64,000 nt of DNA, taken from the NCBI GenBank assembly GCA_029876055.1, contig CM056877.1, forward strand, positions 1,426,001 to 1,490,000, written 5' to 3'. Below the pieces are notes generated by a model. That model was given only the letters and a program-made list of their open reading frames with translations. It was not told where the DNA came from and did not search any database. Positions 10,711 through 23,150 of the stretch are shown here, one piece after another. The DNA comes from Madurella fahalii. Its lineage: Eukaryota; Ascomycota; Sordariomycetes; Sordariales. How positions within the stretch are numbered: position 1 is the first letter of the stretch; every line of letters begins with the position of its first letter. Made by a program: the position numbers and the translations under genes.

Positions 10711-13700
10711 TCAGAAGACCGGCCGTAAATAATATTCCAGAATCTCGTATGCAAGCTGGAAATGACGCCCAGGATCACCGTCAGCAGCCAGCCCCGCGGC
10801 TTGCCGCCCATCGTCTAGCTCCGCCAAAAGCGTCTTGAACCGCGAGACATGCTCCGGCCTCGCTATCAGTCGCTCCAATGCCCTCTTCTTCAGGCAGCGC
10901 TGCAGTATGTCGCCGTCGACATGCATCTCCAGCCCGCCATCCGCTCGCGGCTCCGTGTTCTCACTCGGACGATGGCCCCGTATCGGCCTGCAAGGACACA
11001 GTTCCTCGCTGGCTAGCGCAATGTTCTGGATAAAGCGCAGGAGACGCCAGGCTTCCAGGCTCAGCAGCGTGAAGTGGTGCAATGACCCGTTGAGAGCGAC
11101 CCCTAGTATCTCGGCATCGTCCACCGTGGCGGCTAACCGGCCGTACTTGGGACTTCCCTGTTGTTGTTCCCAGACCGCCCTCGTCCTCGCTCTCCTGAAT
11201 CTCCGGATTGACACGGCGAGTTCTGCCTCGAGCACCACCTCGAATTCCTTCTCCGGTGTCTGCCACGGCACCCAGAGGGCCCCAACCCCACAATCCCTAT
11301 CCGCCACGAGAATGATGCCCCCGCGCGGCTCTTCGGATTGAGGGCCTGCGATCTCGATGAAGTCGGTGCCCTTCCGCCTCCAGGAGTCCTCATGACACAA
11401 CCGGGCGGGCAGCTCATCCCCTTCCTTGTGGTCGACGACGACGAGCGACTCGCGGCTTGTCAAGGCTAGGAGCTTGCGGTTGGAAATCCGCAGGCTCGTG
11501 GCGGGCGAATTCAGTTGGAACACTTTGGAGGCTTTGAGCATCCGCTCTTTGACATCGAGTACCTTCCACCGTATCGTCTCACCGACGCAGCAGATTAGGC
11601 CCTCGTCGTAGCCAACCACCGAGTAGATCGGCTCCTTGAGTTCTTCCTTGAACCTCATCCAGTACCGGATGGGCGGCGGCGCGGCTTCCCGTGGCGCTCC
11701 TTTCTGGGTCGAAACCACAATGAGACGGCCGGCCCTGGTAGTGACAACGATGAAGTTCCAGACCTTCCCGTCCCTCCTGTAGCTCCATTCCGTCAACCCC
11801 ATAATACGATCTCCCGGTTTTCCCAAGCCGGATATGTAGTCGACGATGGCTTCATTCCTATCCGTCGGCAACCCTACATCTTCTCCGGTATCCGGGTTGA
11901 TGAACAGCAGCGTCGGCTTGTCATCCCGCGTCACAGCGACGACAAGGCACTGCGTGTAATGAGAATAGATGACTCTGTTGGGCACACCATCGACAGGAAT
12001 ATTCCGAGGGACCGGACCCGGCTCCTGATGCAGCTCTGCGAGCAACAACCTCGAGCCAGATACCATGAGGATCGGAGTAATACCGTCCTCGGACGGCATG
12101 TCTACAGCTGTAGCAAAGTGCACCGGCGGTGGCATGGCGTCCAGCTTGCTAGCGTCCACAAGCCAGACCCTGGATTTCGTCTTCAGTTGAGCTGTATTGC
12201 GGCAACTACCAGGCTGGTCGACGCCGACGAAGACGAGGCCATTTTCGCAACAGACGAGGATCGTCGGGTCGGTAGCGCCAGTACCATAGCTGCAGCTGAG
12301 ACTTGCGGCCGTCATGCCGAACTTTTCACTGATAATTGATACGGAACCAGGAACATCCTTTATGGTTATCACCTCTCCGCTCCGGGTACCTAAGAGGATT
12401 GTGTCTTTAACCGAGACGATGCTTGCGATGCTTTCGACCAAAGGCCTGGGGCCGGGACCGGTACCGGGACCCCCGTCCTTATCGGCCAAGTCTACACAAT
12501 GTCAGAAATGAACAGAGTCGTAAAATCCAACAATGGAAAGGTGGAGCTTACATTCAGTCAAATTAATCATTTCGAGATGTTTTCTGGCCTGTATCAAAGA
12601 GCCACGAGCCAGGAAAGTCTCAGAATCTTTTCGGATGCCTGCCAGGACAGTGAGGCCCGCGCCGAGCGAGAGACATGTAACTTCGCCATCCACGTCCATC
12701 GTCTGAACGCGTGCAAGTGTGCGGTTAGCTGCGTCGACCTTGAAGATATGGATCTGAAACTGGACGCCGGTATGTGATGAGATGGCAATGTAGTCGTCGA
12801 GGATACAAGCGTCAGAGACCGAGGTATCGGATACGCTCTCCAGATCCTGGCACGAGAACCGAACACTGCTCTCAAGTTAGCTCTAGGCACCCCCTGTCAT
12901 ATGCAGATATCCTCACCTCTGGTCTTGTGCCACCAACACTATGTTTCCCGTAGTGATTTGTATGGTCAAACGGCTAGAGCACGCCACGGCTAGAGTTGTC
13001 GATGATAAGTCGTACGGGATGGCATCCGCCGCTGGCTCGCTGGCGCTGGAGAAATCATGCGATAAGTGCAGGGCGGTAGAGCAGTCTGGCATGGAGAGCA
13101 GCAGTAGGTAGCCATTGAGTGAGGGCGAGCCGTGCGAAAAGAGAAGCCATGCCTGTTTCATGCCGGCTCCGTATTCGAGATCCAGGCCGATGTTCGCTCT
13201 CAGGCCGTACCTGTACTCAGTGATGAAGCCGTTCGGCCCCCCTTGACAAGTCGCAAATATTCGGTCAGGTTTCCGAAATCCGCCTTGTTGCCATGGCACC
13301 ATGACTTTGTCGTCTTGGGGATCCTGACGCCATCCAAAGAATTCGTCTGTAGTTGCAAAGTCAACAACTGGTGCCCAGTTCTGCAAAGCCCCAAGCTTTT
13401 CGATAGCCTGTCGAGGAGGTATCTGCGGACTGTGTCAGCATCGTCACGAGGAGCGGCTTAGAGTTTCATGCCTTCCAGAAACCTCCTGGCCCCGAGTCAC
13501 TGCCGAGCACAAGTACGTCTGTAAATTGATCAAACACGCCGGCAAAGGCGCTTGATATGTTATAAGGGAACTTGGCCATCAGGGTACTTTGGGCTAGGGC
13601 GCCGTCTCGGTCCGCCTCTATAAAGAGGACTACGCCATCTTCACGAGCCAGATATATGCAGTCGCGGCTCCTATGGTAAGACGGCAGCCGGAAAGGTCTC

Positions 13701-14896
13701 GTCCATGAAGTCCACACTGGTGGGCCGCGTCCCTGGTGGTTGGAGGTTGGACCAGGCGCCTCGATCTCGAAAGGTTCGAACTTGGGCGGCCCATGCAAAC
13801 ACTCGGTGCATACGGCAGTCTGTTGAGGGGATATGACGATGAAAGCTGACTGAACTGTCAGAGGAATCAGCAGCAAAAGCATCTGGTTCTCCAACGGCAT
13901 CCGGTACCCCTTTTTCTCCTCGGAAAATACCATCTTCAGGTCGTCACCAAGCTCCCATTCGTATGTCACCATACGCGACTTATGATTCCTGACGATGACG
14001 AGCAGGAGGATGATATGATGGTCGTCCCCAGGCCTTGGGTACAGGAAAGCAACCTTGTGTATCACACCCCGTACGCTACGGAAGCGGAAGGATTTAACTG
14101 GATTGAGAGGCTGGTTGCCAGCGCATGCCTGGTTGAGTCGCCCGAGAGACTCAAGTTCGTAGACGACAAAGCAGTCGGTGGCGTCGGCAAGCACCATGTA
14201 GCGTGAGCTCGGGTCAATGGCTAGGTGGAATCCTAGGTGCCCGGACATGTGCCTGGGGCTCGCAAAACTCGACGCAACAAATTCGTGCTCACCACCAGGA
14301 CCCGGACGGACAAACATGAAGACGTTTTCTCCGCTCTCCAATACCACCATTAATAACTGGGGGGGCAACCGGATGGCAGACATGGGCGACTTCTGCGAAG
14401 ACCAGTCGAACAACCCGGGTCCCCCCGCCTCTGTTTTGACGGCCGGCATGGAGGACGATTCGGAGCTTCCATCCCCATTCTTAAGGTCCGGGATGACGGG
14501 GGAACCGACCACGCAAGCGTTGCGAATACGGGATCCAAAGTCATTCTTCCTGACAACCTCCTTGAGGCGTCCATCTTTCCGAAGCTCACAGATCTGGATA
14601 TAATGGTCCTGGAGGGTGCCAAGTTAGCTACGCGGCGGAAAAGGGGAGAGAGCCAACATGCTTACTCCCACAAACGCAATGTCGTTGTTTTGCGGAGACC
14701 GAAGCCTGACTGGCAGTATCGACTTGACGATAGGGCTCTCCACAACCGTCCTTGTCAGCAGTCCGCAGCGCGGGGGCTTTAGGAGGGGTTCTTTCGCTGG
14801 GCCTTTGGTTGTCGCCTGCGACTTCAAGAAGGTCTGCAAGTCGACCGTCTCGGTCACCCACTCGCCTCCACGGAAGACGTTGGTCTGGAAGGCCAT
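10711..14896 (-). CDS. MMS1/DDB1/CPSF-A family beta-propeller protein
   Basis: Exons in coding order: 14896-14666, 14608-13472, 13422-12917, 12865-12552, 12491-10711, giving 1322 aa. The start MAFQTNVFRGGEWVTET and the spread of short hydrophobic beta-strand segments match the large fungal proteins with an Mms1 N-terminal domain (PF10433 type), which share the triple-propeller fold with DDB1, Cft1 and Rse1. Yeast Mms1 is the DDB1-like adaptor of the Rtt101 cullin ligase in replication repair. Whether this is the Mms1 orthologue or a paralogue is not decidable here. An upstream in-frame TTG exists, but the ATG at 14896 has the better context. The second intron (13471-13423, 49 nt) can only be spliced in frame as GC-AG. 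It has a CTGAC branch site near its 3' end. Confidence 0.75.
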
Positions 14897-16676
14897 GCTG
14901 GCCGAGTTCAAGGAAGTGTCTCCCTGTGGAGTCTATCGATTGTTCAAGCACGAAGGGCTTGGGCCTAGCCAGATTGGCAGGGTGCTGAAGGGCTACCGGG
15001 AGAAAGCCGCAGCAAGGTGTTTCGGAGAGGTGGCACTCGAAGAGAGCGGGGATGGTGAAGGTGCAGCGCAACTTGCCCGTGGGTACCCGGCTCTGCAGCG
15101 GCATATATGAGGCCTCACCGCTTCGGAAGGGGATATTGAGAGTATGAGCCTCGGAGAAGGGCTGAAATCCAGAAGAAGGTCAGTTTGCTGTCCAAAACTG
15201 GCGCCACAGCACCGGGCCTCAATGTAAATACTGAGCCTCAGAACGCGGAATGAGGAAGGGACCAACGGAAGTCAGGTACAGACATCAGGTAGGGCAATAG
15301 GAGCTTTGGGTCTCCGGACTTTCAGGTGCCCATGGTCAGGCAGGATGCCTTGTCGCACGAAGTGGCAGTGAAACCTCGTCTGGTATCACGACTGGAAGTG
15401 AAGTGACCGGGCAATTAGACCCTTACCGCTTTCCGTCCACTCAGGATTCGCAGCTCTGCCTGTCCGCGCAGGCTTCACGAATGGGGCATGTGATGCCTCT
15501 GTCTGCAGTCTTTGGTCAAATTCAACGGCGTTGACTTGACGGCCAAAGAGTGCCCGAGGATACACCCTTTGCCTGTCCAAACGCGGGCCAGGCAAGCTGT
15601 TTAGGTGCTCACCTACCTAAATAGTGCAATCTCAGCGTTGTACGGTACCCATCACGTCTAGAGGCGGCAGTTTGCCAAGGGAAGATGGCGCCGGCAGCGG
15701 GGAACCGACCCTCCGTTCTGCAGCCCACTGATAGTTGATCAGAACCACTCTTGCACAGTGCAGTACATCTTTCACTTGTGAGAAGTTGCAAGGTTCCTTT
15801 TCACTTCCTTACACACAGGCAGGGAATAATTTCGCTAGATATTCAACCCCAGTTATCGTTTGTATTCCATAGTTTTTGCTATCGAAATGCTTGGCTGATT
15901 ATAGGCGTTCGTTGTATGGCGGTAATTACACAATGTCTCGGTTTCAGAGACCAGCACTGTCCTGCTGGAGCACCTTTGTGCTGCAGAACAAAACAAGTGA
16001 TCGCATTTCTCGGCCAAAGATGCGCCGAACGAGACATACCCGCGATTACTTTTCTTCTAGGTTCCCTTCTCGCGACAAGTGTCCAATGTTCATATTATAT
16101 AGAGAGTTACCAAGACTTACGTTACTGTACGGACATCCCCGGCCCAAAGCGAACAAGTGGAGTGGTCGCAGAAGTGAATTACGCCGGAAGTTACGGCAAG
16201 GTACAGTACAGTTCTTGATCCGGTTGCTTACGATACCGACGTCGCCGCAGCACCTGATTCAGGGTACCTGCAACAGCTTTCCGAGACACTGCCGGAAAAC
16301 GCGAGCTACGCGTGTCACATCGCGCCAACCATGAAACGAAAACGGCAAGTCAGCAACTTCATCGCCAACCCAAGCAAACGGGCACTAGTAGATTTGGCCT
16401 CACCGGGCAACCAGCGCTTTTTCATTCAGCTTCCCTGCCGAAATTTGGATGTGGAACTGGGAAGTGAGACACGCGGCAGGCAAAGACAGGTTCAAGTCCT
16501 GCGTTCAATTAGAAGTTGTAGTTCCTGGCTGGGTGCGAGACGCCTTATGTACACACCGAGGAACAGAGACTCCCCTATCTGATTTGCGAAAAAAAAAAGA
16601 GAGATAAGAAAGGGATAAGAAACGGAGGGCCCAAGAAACCTTCTCATACAAGACAGCCAACACCGTTGAGCGCACC
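14897..16676. other. Intergenic between MMS1-like gene and TBC GAP
   Basis: This is a divergent promoter region of 1.8 kb. ORFs such as 15751-16218 have no recognisable domain and no codon bias like the neighbours. A GTACAGTACAG motif occurs at 16201-16211, one of a dispersed set in the window. No RNA gene was recognised. Confidence 0.5.
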
Positions 16677-18101
16677 ATGGAGGAGCCCACCGAGCTGAGG
16701 CTTGATGAAAAGACCAAGGCCGCCAATCACACGAGCGCAACCGAGCAGAAAAGGGAAGCCATATTTGAAGCGTGCAGACAGAGAGACCTCGGCGCGTTGA
16801 GAGCGCTTGCAGAGTCACCAGGAGGCTTCTTGACAGACAGTATCCGCCAGCAGGCATGTAGGTGCTCTCTCCTCCATATGGGCATCTCGAACGCTCTTAG
16901 CAACCCATGGCCATACGCTCACATCTTACGCCACAGGGCCGGTGCTATTGGGAATCCAGCCCATCGATGGCAAAACAGAAGCGGACGCTGATGAGGCCGC
17001 CTCATGGAAAACATTCCCCCGTCACAAGGACGAAGACCAAGTGCAACTAGACGTCAACCGCTCCTTCATCTACTACCCCAACGGTCCGTTGCCACCACCA
17101 CCGCTCCCCTTCCCCTCGCACCCCACCACCACTCACCTAACAACTACAAACCAGACCAAACCGAATCCCAACTCTCGCGCCAAAAATCCCAGCTCTCCGC
17201 CCTCATTCTCCACGTCCTCCGCCGGCACCCGTACCTTAGCTACTTCCAAGGCTACCACGACATCGCCCAAGTCCTCCTCCTCGTCCTCCCGCCCCGCGTC
17301 CGACCGCACGCCCTCTCCAGCCTCTCCCTCCTCCGCATCCGCGACTTCATGCTCCCCTCCCTCGCCCCGGCCATCGCGCAGCTGCACCTCATCCCGGACA
17401 TCCTCCGCCTCGCCGACCCGCCGCTGTGGGAGCACCTCTCGTCCACGGCGCCCTTCTTCGCCCTGTCGGGCACGCTGACCATGTACGCGCACGACATCAC
17501 CACGCTGGGCGAGATCGCCCGGCTGTTCGACGTGCTGCTCGCGCGGGACCCCGTCTTCACCGTGTACCTCTTCGCCGCCATCGTCCGCTGCCGCCGCGCC
17601 GAGCTGTTCGAGACGCCGCCCGACGAGCCGGAGATGCTGCACAGCATCCTGTCCAAGCTGCCCGTGCCGCTCGACCTCGAGGGCCTGATCGCCGAGGCCG
17701 GCGAGCTGGAGCGGAGGTTCCCGCCCGAGCGGCTGCCGGCCTGGAGGAGGATCTCGAGGTGGAGCGTCCTGAAGACCGCGAGGGGTTCGTCGTCGCGACG
17801 GAACAGGGGTGGCGGGCAAGGGGGAGGAGGGGAGGTTGACAGGGTCGACGGGGAAGAGCAGGGGAGAGAGTTCTTTGAGCGGCAGGTTAGGGAGCTGAGG
17901 CGGGCGGAGCAGAAGGACAAGATGAAGAAGTGGGTCTGGCGGCATCGCCGGCCGGTGGGGACGGTCGGGATCGCGATTCTGGTCGGCGTGCTGGCGGTTT
18001 TGCTGCGGAGGTACGCTGGGCCTGGTTCAGCGTCGTTACCAGGTCCGTTGGTGTCCGGGTTGGGGTATGCATCTGCTCTGCTGGAGAGGTGGTGGCGGTA
18101 A
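16677..18101 (+). CDS. TBC-domain Rab GTPase-activating protein, TBC1D20/Gyp8 type
   Basis: Exons: 16677-16857, 16937-17083, 17155-18101, giving 424 aa. The TBC domain starts at WPVLLG (residues 61-66). The arginine finger sits in VQLDVNR (D99, R102) and the glutamine finger in YFQGYHD (Q141). Both catalytic residues are present, so GAP activity is expected. A basic linker (about 290-370) precedes a single hydrophobic segment GTVGIAILVGVLAVLL (about 378-393) with a short tail. A C-terminal membrane anchor after a TBC domain is the hallmark of TBC1D20 and yeast Gyp8, which act on Ypt1/Rab1-class GTPases at the ER and Golgi. The second donor, AACG|GTCCGT, is weak but is the one that joins FIYYPN to DQTESQ in frame. 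The 3' end faces COG3, another Golgi traffic gene. Confidence 0.88.
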
Positions 18102-18522
18102 GGTCGTGGCCTGCCGTTGCTTGTGGGTAAGATATGTGTCTGCAAAGATTATAGAGACAAGCGTAACAAAGGATGCATTGGGACGATCTGACTGCGGCGC
18201 TATTGAGTAGGGAGAGGTCAAAGCCTCCTGAGGCTGGGCCAAAGACAGCACGGGCGCATCTTTATATAGATCATAGATTACCGATGTATTGACACTGAGA
18301 GAAGACACGGATGGGCATAGAGGGCAGTGTGTATAAACTCAGCGGTTGGCTATGCTTCAACCTGGTATCCTCTCAAGCGATCCTCCCATATCACATCTAA
18401 AAACAAAGTTTTATCTCACCGTGTCATACCCCTTTCGCCCCTTCTCGACATAAGGGTGAATTAAGCGGATGCCCATGTCAGACCAGACAGACGCCCCAAC
18501 TCCAACATCTTCCTCGACTTCA
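18102..18522. other. Short convergent intergenic region
   Basis: This is a 421-bp 3'-to-3' spacer between the TBC GAP and COG3. It is AT-richer than the flanking exons, as expected for overlapping 3' untranslated regions. Nothing else was seen. Confidence 0.5.
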
Positions 18523-20635
18523 TTACCCGGCCTCTTGATAACTAGTCTTCAACGCCTCAAAATGCTCCTGCTGTTCCGCCGCTAGCTTCCCGCCCGCGTC
18601 ACTGATAATCGTCAGAATCAAACTGTAATTGTTGTACAAGAACCGCTCCCGCTTCCGCTTGTCGGGCCCAAACGATGCCTGGCTGGCTTTGGTGAGGAAC
18701 ACTTCGACCTCGTTGCGCAGCCGGTGGAGGCTCGCCACGACGGGCTCGTCGTCGCCACCAGTCTCAGCACTCAGAGATAGGATGCCGTGCAGTAGCTGCC
18801 CGAAGCGCTGTGTGACGACGTGCGGCGCCGCTGAGGCAGCCTTGGCGGAAGCGGCCGACGCGGCACGCGCAGGGAGCGCCGCCGTCAGAGCCCGGACCGA
18901 CTCGCAGTGCGCGTCCATGATGCTCTGTAGGCGCGGCCACAGCGTCATGGCCGTGCCATTGATGTAGCCGTCGGCGGCGGGTACGCGGCGGCGCTGCAGC
19001 TCAAAGGCAAGATGCTGGTTTAGCCGCACGCAAAGCAGCAGGCCGAGGCCGTCGTACGTGTCGGCGACGAGTTGCTTGGTCAGCGCCTGCCCAACTGCGA
19101 ATGTGGGCTCGAATATGTAGTTGAAGTGACGCGATATGGTGGCGAAGGAGAGGGCTGGGCTGAAGAATGAGGCGAGGAAGGTGTACTCGGCTGTGGCGTT
19201 GTCGACAAGAGCAAGGTTGAAGTTGCGGAAGGGTACTTCCAGATAGTGGGTCGACTGGTCTTCCTCGGCCAGGTATGATGAGATGGCGAGTTGGTTGTTG
19301 GTCTTCAGTACTTCTATCCTCCTTCCCAGGTTGAATGCGTCGTGCGGTGCGCCTGCGAGCTTAGACCCCGAAAGAACCGTGGACCTCCTTGAAGTATCCT
19401 CGTGGCCGAGCACATCGTTTCTGTCGAGGATGTGGAGTTTTAATTTTTCGAGTGCCTTTTCGTAGCGGGTGAATTGGTTCAGATAGTACCATCGCATGGT
19501 GTTTAAGTAGGCCTGGCAGATCTCGCCTGCAAGGACAGGTTGGTGCCGATTCAGAAAGGAGAAGAGGTCTTTGAATCTGAGGAAGTTCTGCTGTTGGATG
19601 ATCTGGGCGTTGATATTAGGAGACCTCAGCGCCTTGATCTGGGCCACTAGGAAGTCGCGTATGCGCTCAACAGCCTGGCGGGGTCAGCAGACGAATCCCC
19701 TAAGGATTGGTGGTGGGCGTTAGGTACCTTGAGCACCAGTTTCTCCAGCAGTGGCCCTACGTCTGCCAGCGCCTTGCTGGGTGTTTGCTGCGAATTCTTT
19801 TTGTGCGCCACGGCTCTCTTGTCCACCTCGGCAAGCAGCTTGACCCATGCTTCGTCGATGTGACCTTCGGATATCTTGGACACCACCATGGGTGACACGC
19901 TGAGCTCCTCCACGATAGGTCCCAGCGCTTTCTCCACAGCCTTGCGGTTCTCTAATCTGACGTTCAGAGCAGTAGATCGGGCTTGTAGACTCTCAATATC
20001 GGCAGATACAGCAGCTAAATCATTGCGGAAGCTGGTGAGATTCGACTCGACCGAACTTAACATGTCGTCACACGCTCGAATGGATCGGTGAAGATCTTCA
20101 AACTTGGCTTTGTCTCGCTCGACTATATAGAAGCTATGAGTACACAATATTAGGCCACGCGTACTGGGGGCGACCTACAGTCCTCTACAGTCTGCGGTCT
20201 GTAGCTGTCTGCCGCCTCCGGATCGGCGTCTCGGGTTGCAAGCTCACGCAGAGAGAGCCCTCCAAAGTCAAAATCGAAATCCAAATCATCATCCGTTATC
20301 CTTCCATTGTGGCCGCCTCCGGAAGCGGCTGGCTCGGGTAAGGCGCCGAGAATCCTGGCGAGAACCTCCTCGGGGTCCGGGGCATCACCAGCCGTGGTAG
20401 TCTGCTTCAGGGCTGAGCCATTGGTCCGCTTCGACGCGGCGAGAAGCGACGACGAGGAATCGTTCGAGACAAGTGATAAGGAGGACGCCCTCGGCGAGAT
20501 CCCTGGCCTCTGGGATGTGAGGTAGGGCCCCCGTGCACTCGATGTCCGGCGAGGTAGCGGGGATTGTGTACGGCTCTGGCTAGGAGGGGACGGAACGTTT
20601 CCCGGATGCTGTCCGCCAAACCGGTCAAGCCACAT
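18523..20635 (-). CDS. cog3: Conserved oligomeric Golgi complex subunit 3 (COG3/Sec34)
   Basis: Exons in coding order: 20635-20179, 20122-19728, 19674-18523, giving 667 aa. COG is the eight-subunit tether that captures retrograde vesicles at the Golgi, and COG3 is in lobe A. The N-terminal 150 residues are Ser-rich with an acidic DDDLDFDFDFGG stretch. They are followed by a coiled-coil region (FERDKAKFEDLHRSI onward) and the Sec34 core containing NAQIIQQQNFLRFKDLFSFL and the MRWYYLNQFTRYEKAL block typical of the family. The first splice, acceptor TATATAG at 20123, gives the TVED-FERDK junction. Some relatives are longer, so the disordered N-terminus may differ. The start ATG at 20635 is the only one in frame upstream of the conserved part. 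Confidence 0.88.
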
Positions 20636-21564
20636 GATGAATCAGCAGTCGTTGCGGCCGCCGTGGTCAACGCACGACGCCGGCTTGCTCCCCTCGTGTT
20701 TTTTTGTTGTTGTGGTTGCCCGGCGTATCCTTTGAGGCAGGCGTTGCTTCATGCTACACACCGACGTGGGCTCGAGCTCGCTAGTGGCACCTGCTGACAG
20801 CTGAATTTCGCGAGGCTGGCCGTCCGTAGCATGCCGTGTGCCGATTGGCCTACCAAAAGCCACTGTTTCCCGCTGTGCGCTCTTTGCGACGCCGAGGGAG
20901 CCCTGAGCTCCTCGATTGAAGGCGGGGCAAAGCTGGTGATCATTGCGCAAACGAGCCACTTCTTCTAGAACAGGCGCTAAGTATATGCTGCGTCGGAGTG
21001 CCCGTAGAGACCTTTGAGCGAAGATAATCAGGCATAGTAGCAACATTCACATGGACTCCTGAAGGTCAAGTACGGCATAGTACGGCAAGCACGCGCCTGC
21101 GTTGCGTCCTCGATGCTTCTGGGCAGGTTGTATAGGTCGGGCATGATTGGCCGGCAGCCAGACCTGACGATTTCGGGCTGTACAGTACCAGGTCAAAAAT
21201 CTCCACGGACGTGTGGCTAGAGAGAGGCAAAAAAAAAAAAAAAAAAATTACTCGACTTGGGTTGACTGCGCTAAGGTCAAGCACAATGGCCCAGAGCGTG
21301 GTGCCCGCCACAAATTCAAAATTTAGTGGTCGAGGGGCAGTCACAGACAACCCCAGTGCTAGGGAGGGGCTACTTGGCGGGGAACGCTGCCTCTTTTCGC
21401 TTCGGCTGGGGTCTTCAAAACCACAAATTTCCTCCCGCCTCCCCTCTCTGGGTCATTAACTTGCACCTTCCACTCTCTCCTCTTTTGGACCGTTCGGCAT
21501 CTTCTTGGGCATCGCCGCTCGTCTTCTTCCGACTAACCCAGTATCGTTTTCCAAATCCCTCAAG
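20636..21564. other. Divergent promoter region of COG3 and eIF5A
   Basis: Contains a poly-A tract at 21231-21247, a TACAGTACC motif at 21181 and a pyrimidine-rich stretch at about 21420-21540 directly before the eIF5A start. Pyrimidine-rich leaders are usual for highly expressed fungal translation genes. No coding signal was found. Confidence 0.55.
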
Positions 21565-22374
21565 ATGGCGGATGAGGTGAGTTGCAGTCCTCGCTTGTGT
21601 CTTGTGCCCTCTTGGGCGACAAAACCAGCCCCGCAATGTCTTTCGCGAACCCCGCGATGCCCACCATCAATCTGGAATGGCGCACCTCTCGCCTTCGCCG
21701 TTTCCCGCCCCTGCCTAATGGCCTTCCCAATCCGCGCTCAGCATCCAAAGTCATCCACCCCTAATACTAATTCGGTGGCCGTTAGCATCATGAATTCGAG
21801 CACGACGCCGCTGGCGAGTCGGGTGCCTCTGCCACCTACCCCATGCAGTGCTCTGCTCTGCGGAAGAACGGGTTTGTTGTGATCAAAGGCCGCCCTTGCA
21901 AGATCGTCGACATGTCTACCTCGAAGACTGGCAAGCATGGCCACGCCAAGGTCCATCTGGTCGCCCTCGATATCTTCACCGGCAAGAAGTTGGAGGATCT
22001 TTGTCCTTCGACCCACAACATGGATGTCCCCGTCGTCAAGCGTCAGGAGTACACTCTAGTAAGCACAGATTCAAGCACAGATGGCTGTGTCTAGATGTTA
22101 ACTCCGATATGCAGATTGATATCTCCGATGACGGCTTTCTCAGCCTGATGACCTCCGATGGCGACACCAAGGATGATGTCAAACTGCCCGAGGGCGACGT
22201 CGGCGAGAAGATTAAGAAGCTCTTCAAGGAGGAGGAGAAGGAAACCCGTAAGTTGGATTTGGGCCGCAATTCCCAATCGATGGCCACGGCAGCTAACACT
22301 GGTCACTAGTCGTCACCGTCCAGACTGCCATGGGTGAGGAGGCTGCCATTGACGCCAAGGAGGGCAACAAATAA
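21565..22374 (+). CDS. Translation factor eIF5A (hypusine-containing)
   Basis: Exons: 21565-21576, 21786-22058, 22115-22247, 22310-22374, giving 160 aa. eIF5A binds the ribosome E site and relieves stalls at polyproline and other hard junctions; it also helps termination. The hypusine loop STSKTGKHGHAK is intact, with the modified lysine at residue 54. Other conserved blocks are ATYPMQCSALRKNGFVVIKG, GRPCKIVDMS, KKLEDLCPSTHNMDVP and LSLMTSDGDTKDDVKLP, and the OB-fold C-terminus ends AIDAKEGNK. The first coding exon is only 12 nt (MADE) before a 209-nt intron. The splice at 22247/22310 is phase 1 and rebuilds Leu in ETLVTVQ. Length is the fungal norm. Confidence 0.96.
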
Positions 22375-23150
22375 ACGGCAGAGTCCGAGATGTTGTGAAG
22401 AGGGGCGGGGACGTATGAGGCCCGGTCCCTGCTCGGCGAGCGCAATATAAAATTGCCCCTCGCTGGGTCTTCTTGGCCGGCTGAGATATATCAGTTGATG
22501 TTTCTTGGGTTGTTCCGGGTATTCGGGCGACTCGTGCTCCCAGCCCAGTGAGTCTATTGGACGCTTTCTGCTGGGTATGGGACGCACGGTCTTATGCTAT
22601 TGCATGGAGCTTTTGTTGCCCTTTTAAGCATACCGCTTCTATGACTCTGTTTCTGCGGATTCCAAAAAGTAGCCTCGCGAGCCGCGAGCGCCGTGTCCCA
22701 TAGAATCGAACTCTCATGCGATGCACTCGAATACGGTTACCAATTCGTGATGTGCCACGTGACGGGTATTTGAACCTTAATTACCCGGTATTTAGCTTTC
22801 CTCTCGTGTGCAATTTGAATTGTTGACATTGGTCTTCTTTACGACAATGAAAGGGGAATAATGAATGGCAAATTGTGAACGAGAATGAGAATAACGCGAT
22901 AAAATGACCGCATAAGGTAAACATGAAAGGGTAAAGAAGTAGCCGACGATGATGAGCTAGAAGCGACAATCGAAGAAAGAGAGGGAATAAAAGAAAAAGA
23001 GACAATGAAGCATAGCTTAAATTTTATCAAGATTGGGCGGGCGTGGGCGTGCTTCATTTCAGGGACAAGAAATCGAGACGAAATGTTATCAAACTTAAAA
23101 GCTCGTGCGTCTTAACCTCGGACATTCGTCAAAACATCAATCAACACACC
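22375..23150. other. Intergenic between eIF5A and Rrn7
   Basis: This 776-bp stretch becomes strongly A/G-rich on the + strand from 22840 to 23100, just before the Rrn7 start. A GTTCGATTC-like match in reverse near 22700-22710 was tested as a tRNA T-arm and does not fold. No coding ORF is convincing. Confidence 0.5.

Noticed and set aside
15751..16218. 155-codon ORF upstream of the TBC GAP
   Set aside because: Cys-rich and patternless, with no start context or splice signals and no family resemblance.
17133..18145. Two long minus-strand ORFs (270 and 297 codons) over the TBC GAP
   Set aside because: They are mirror frames of a GC-rich exon, and the plus strand carries the intact catalytic TBC motifs.
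22690..22760. Possible tRNA on the minus strand (GTTCGATTC match)
   Set aside because: The candidate T-stem does not pair and no acceptor or anticodon stem could be drawn.
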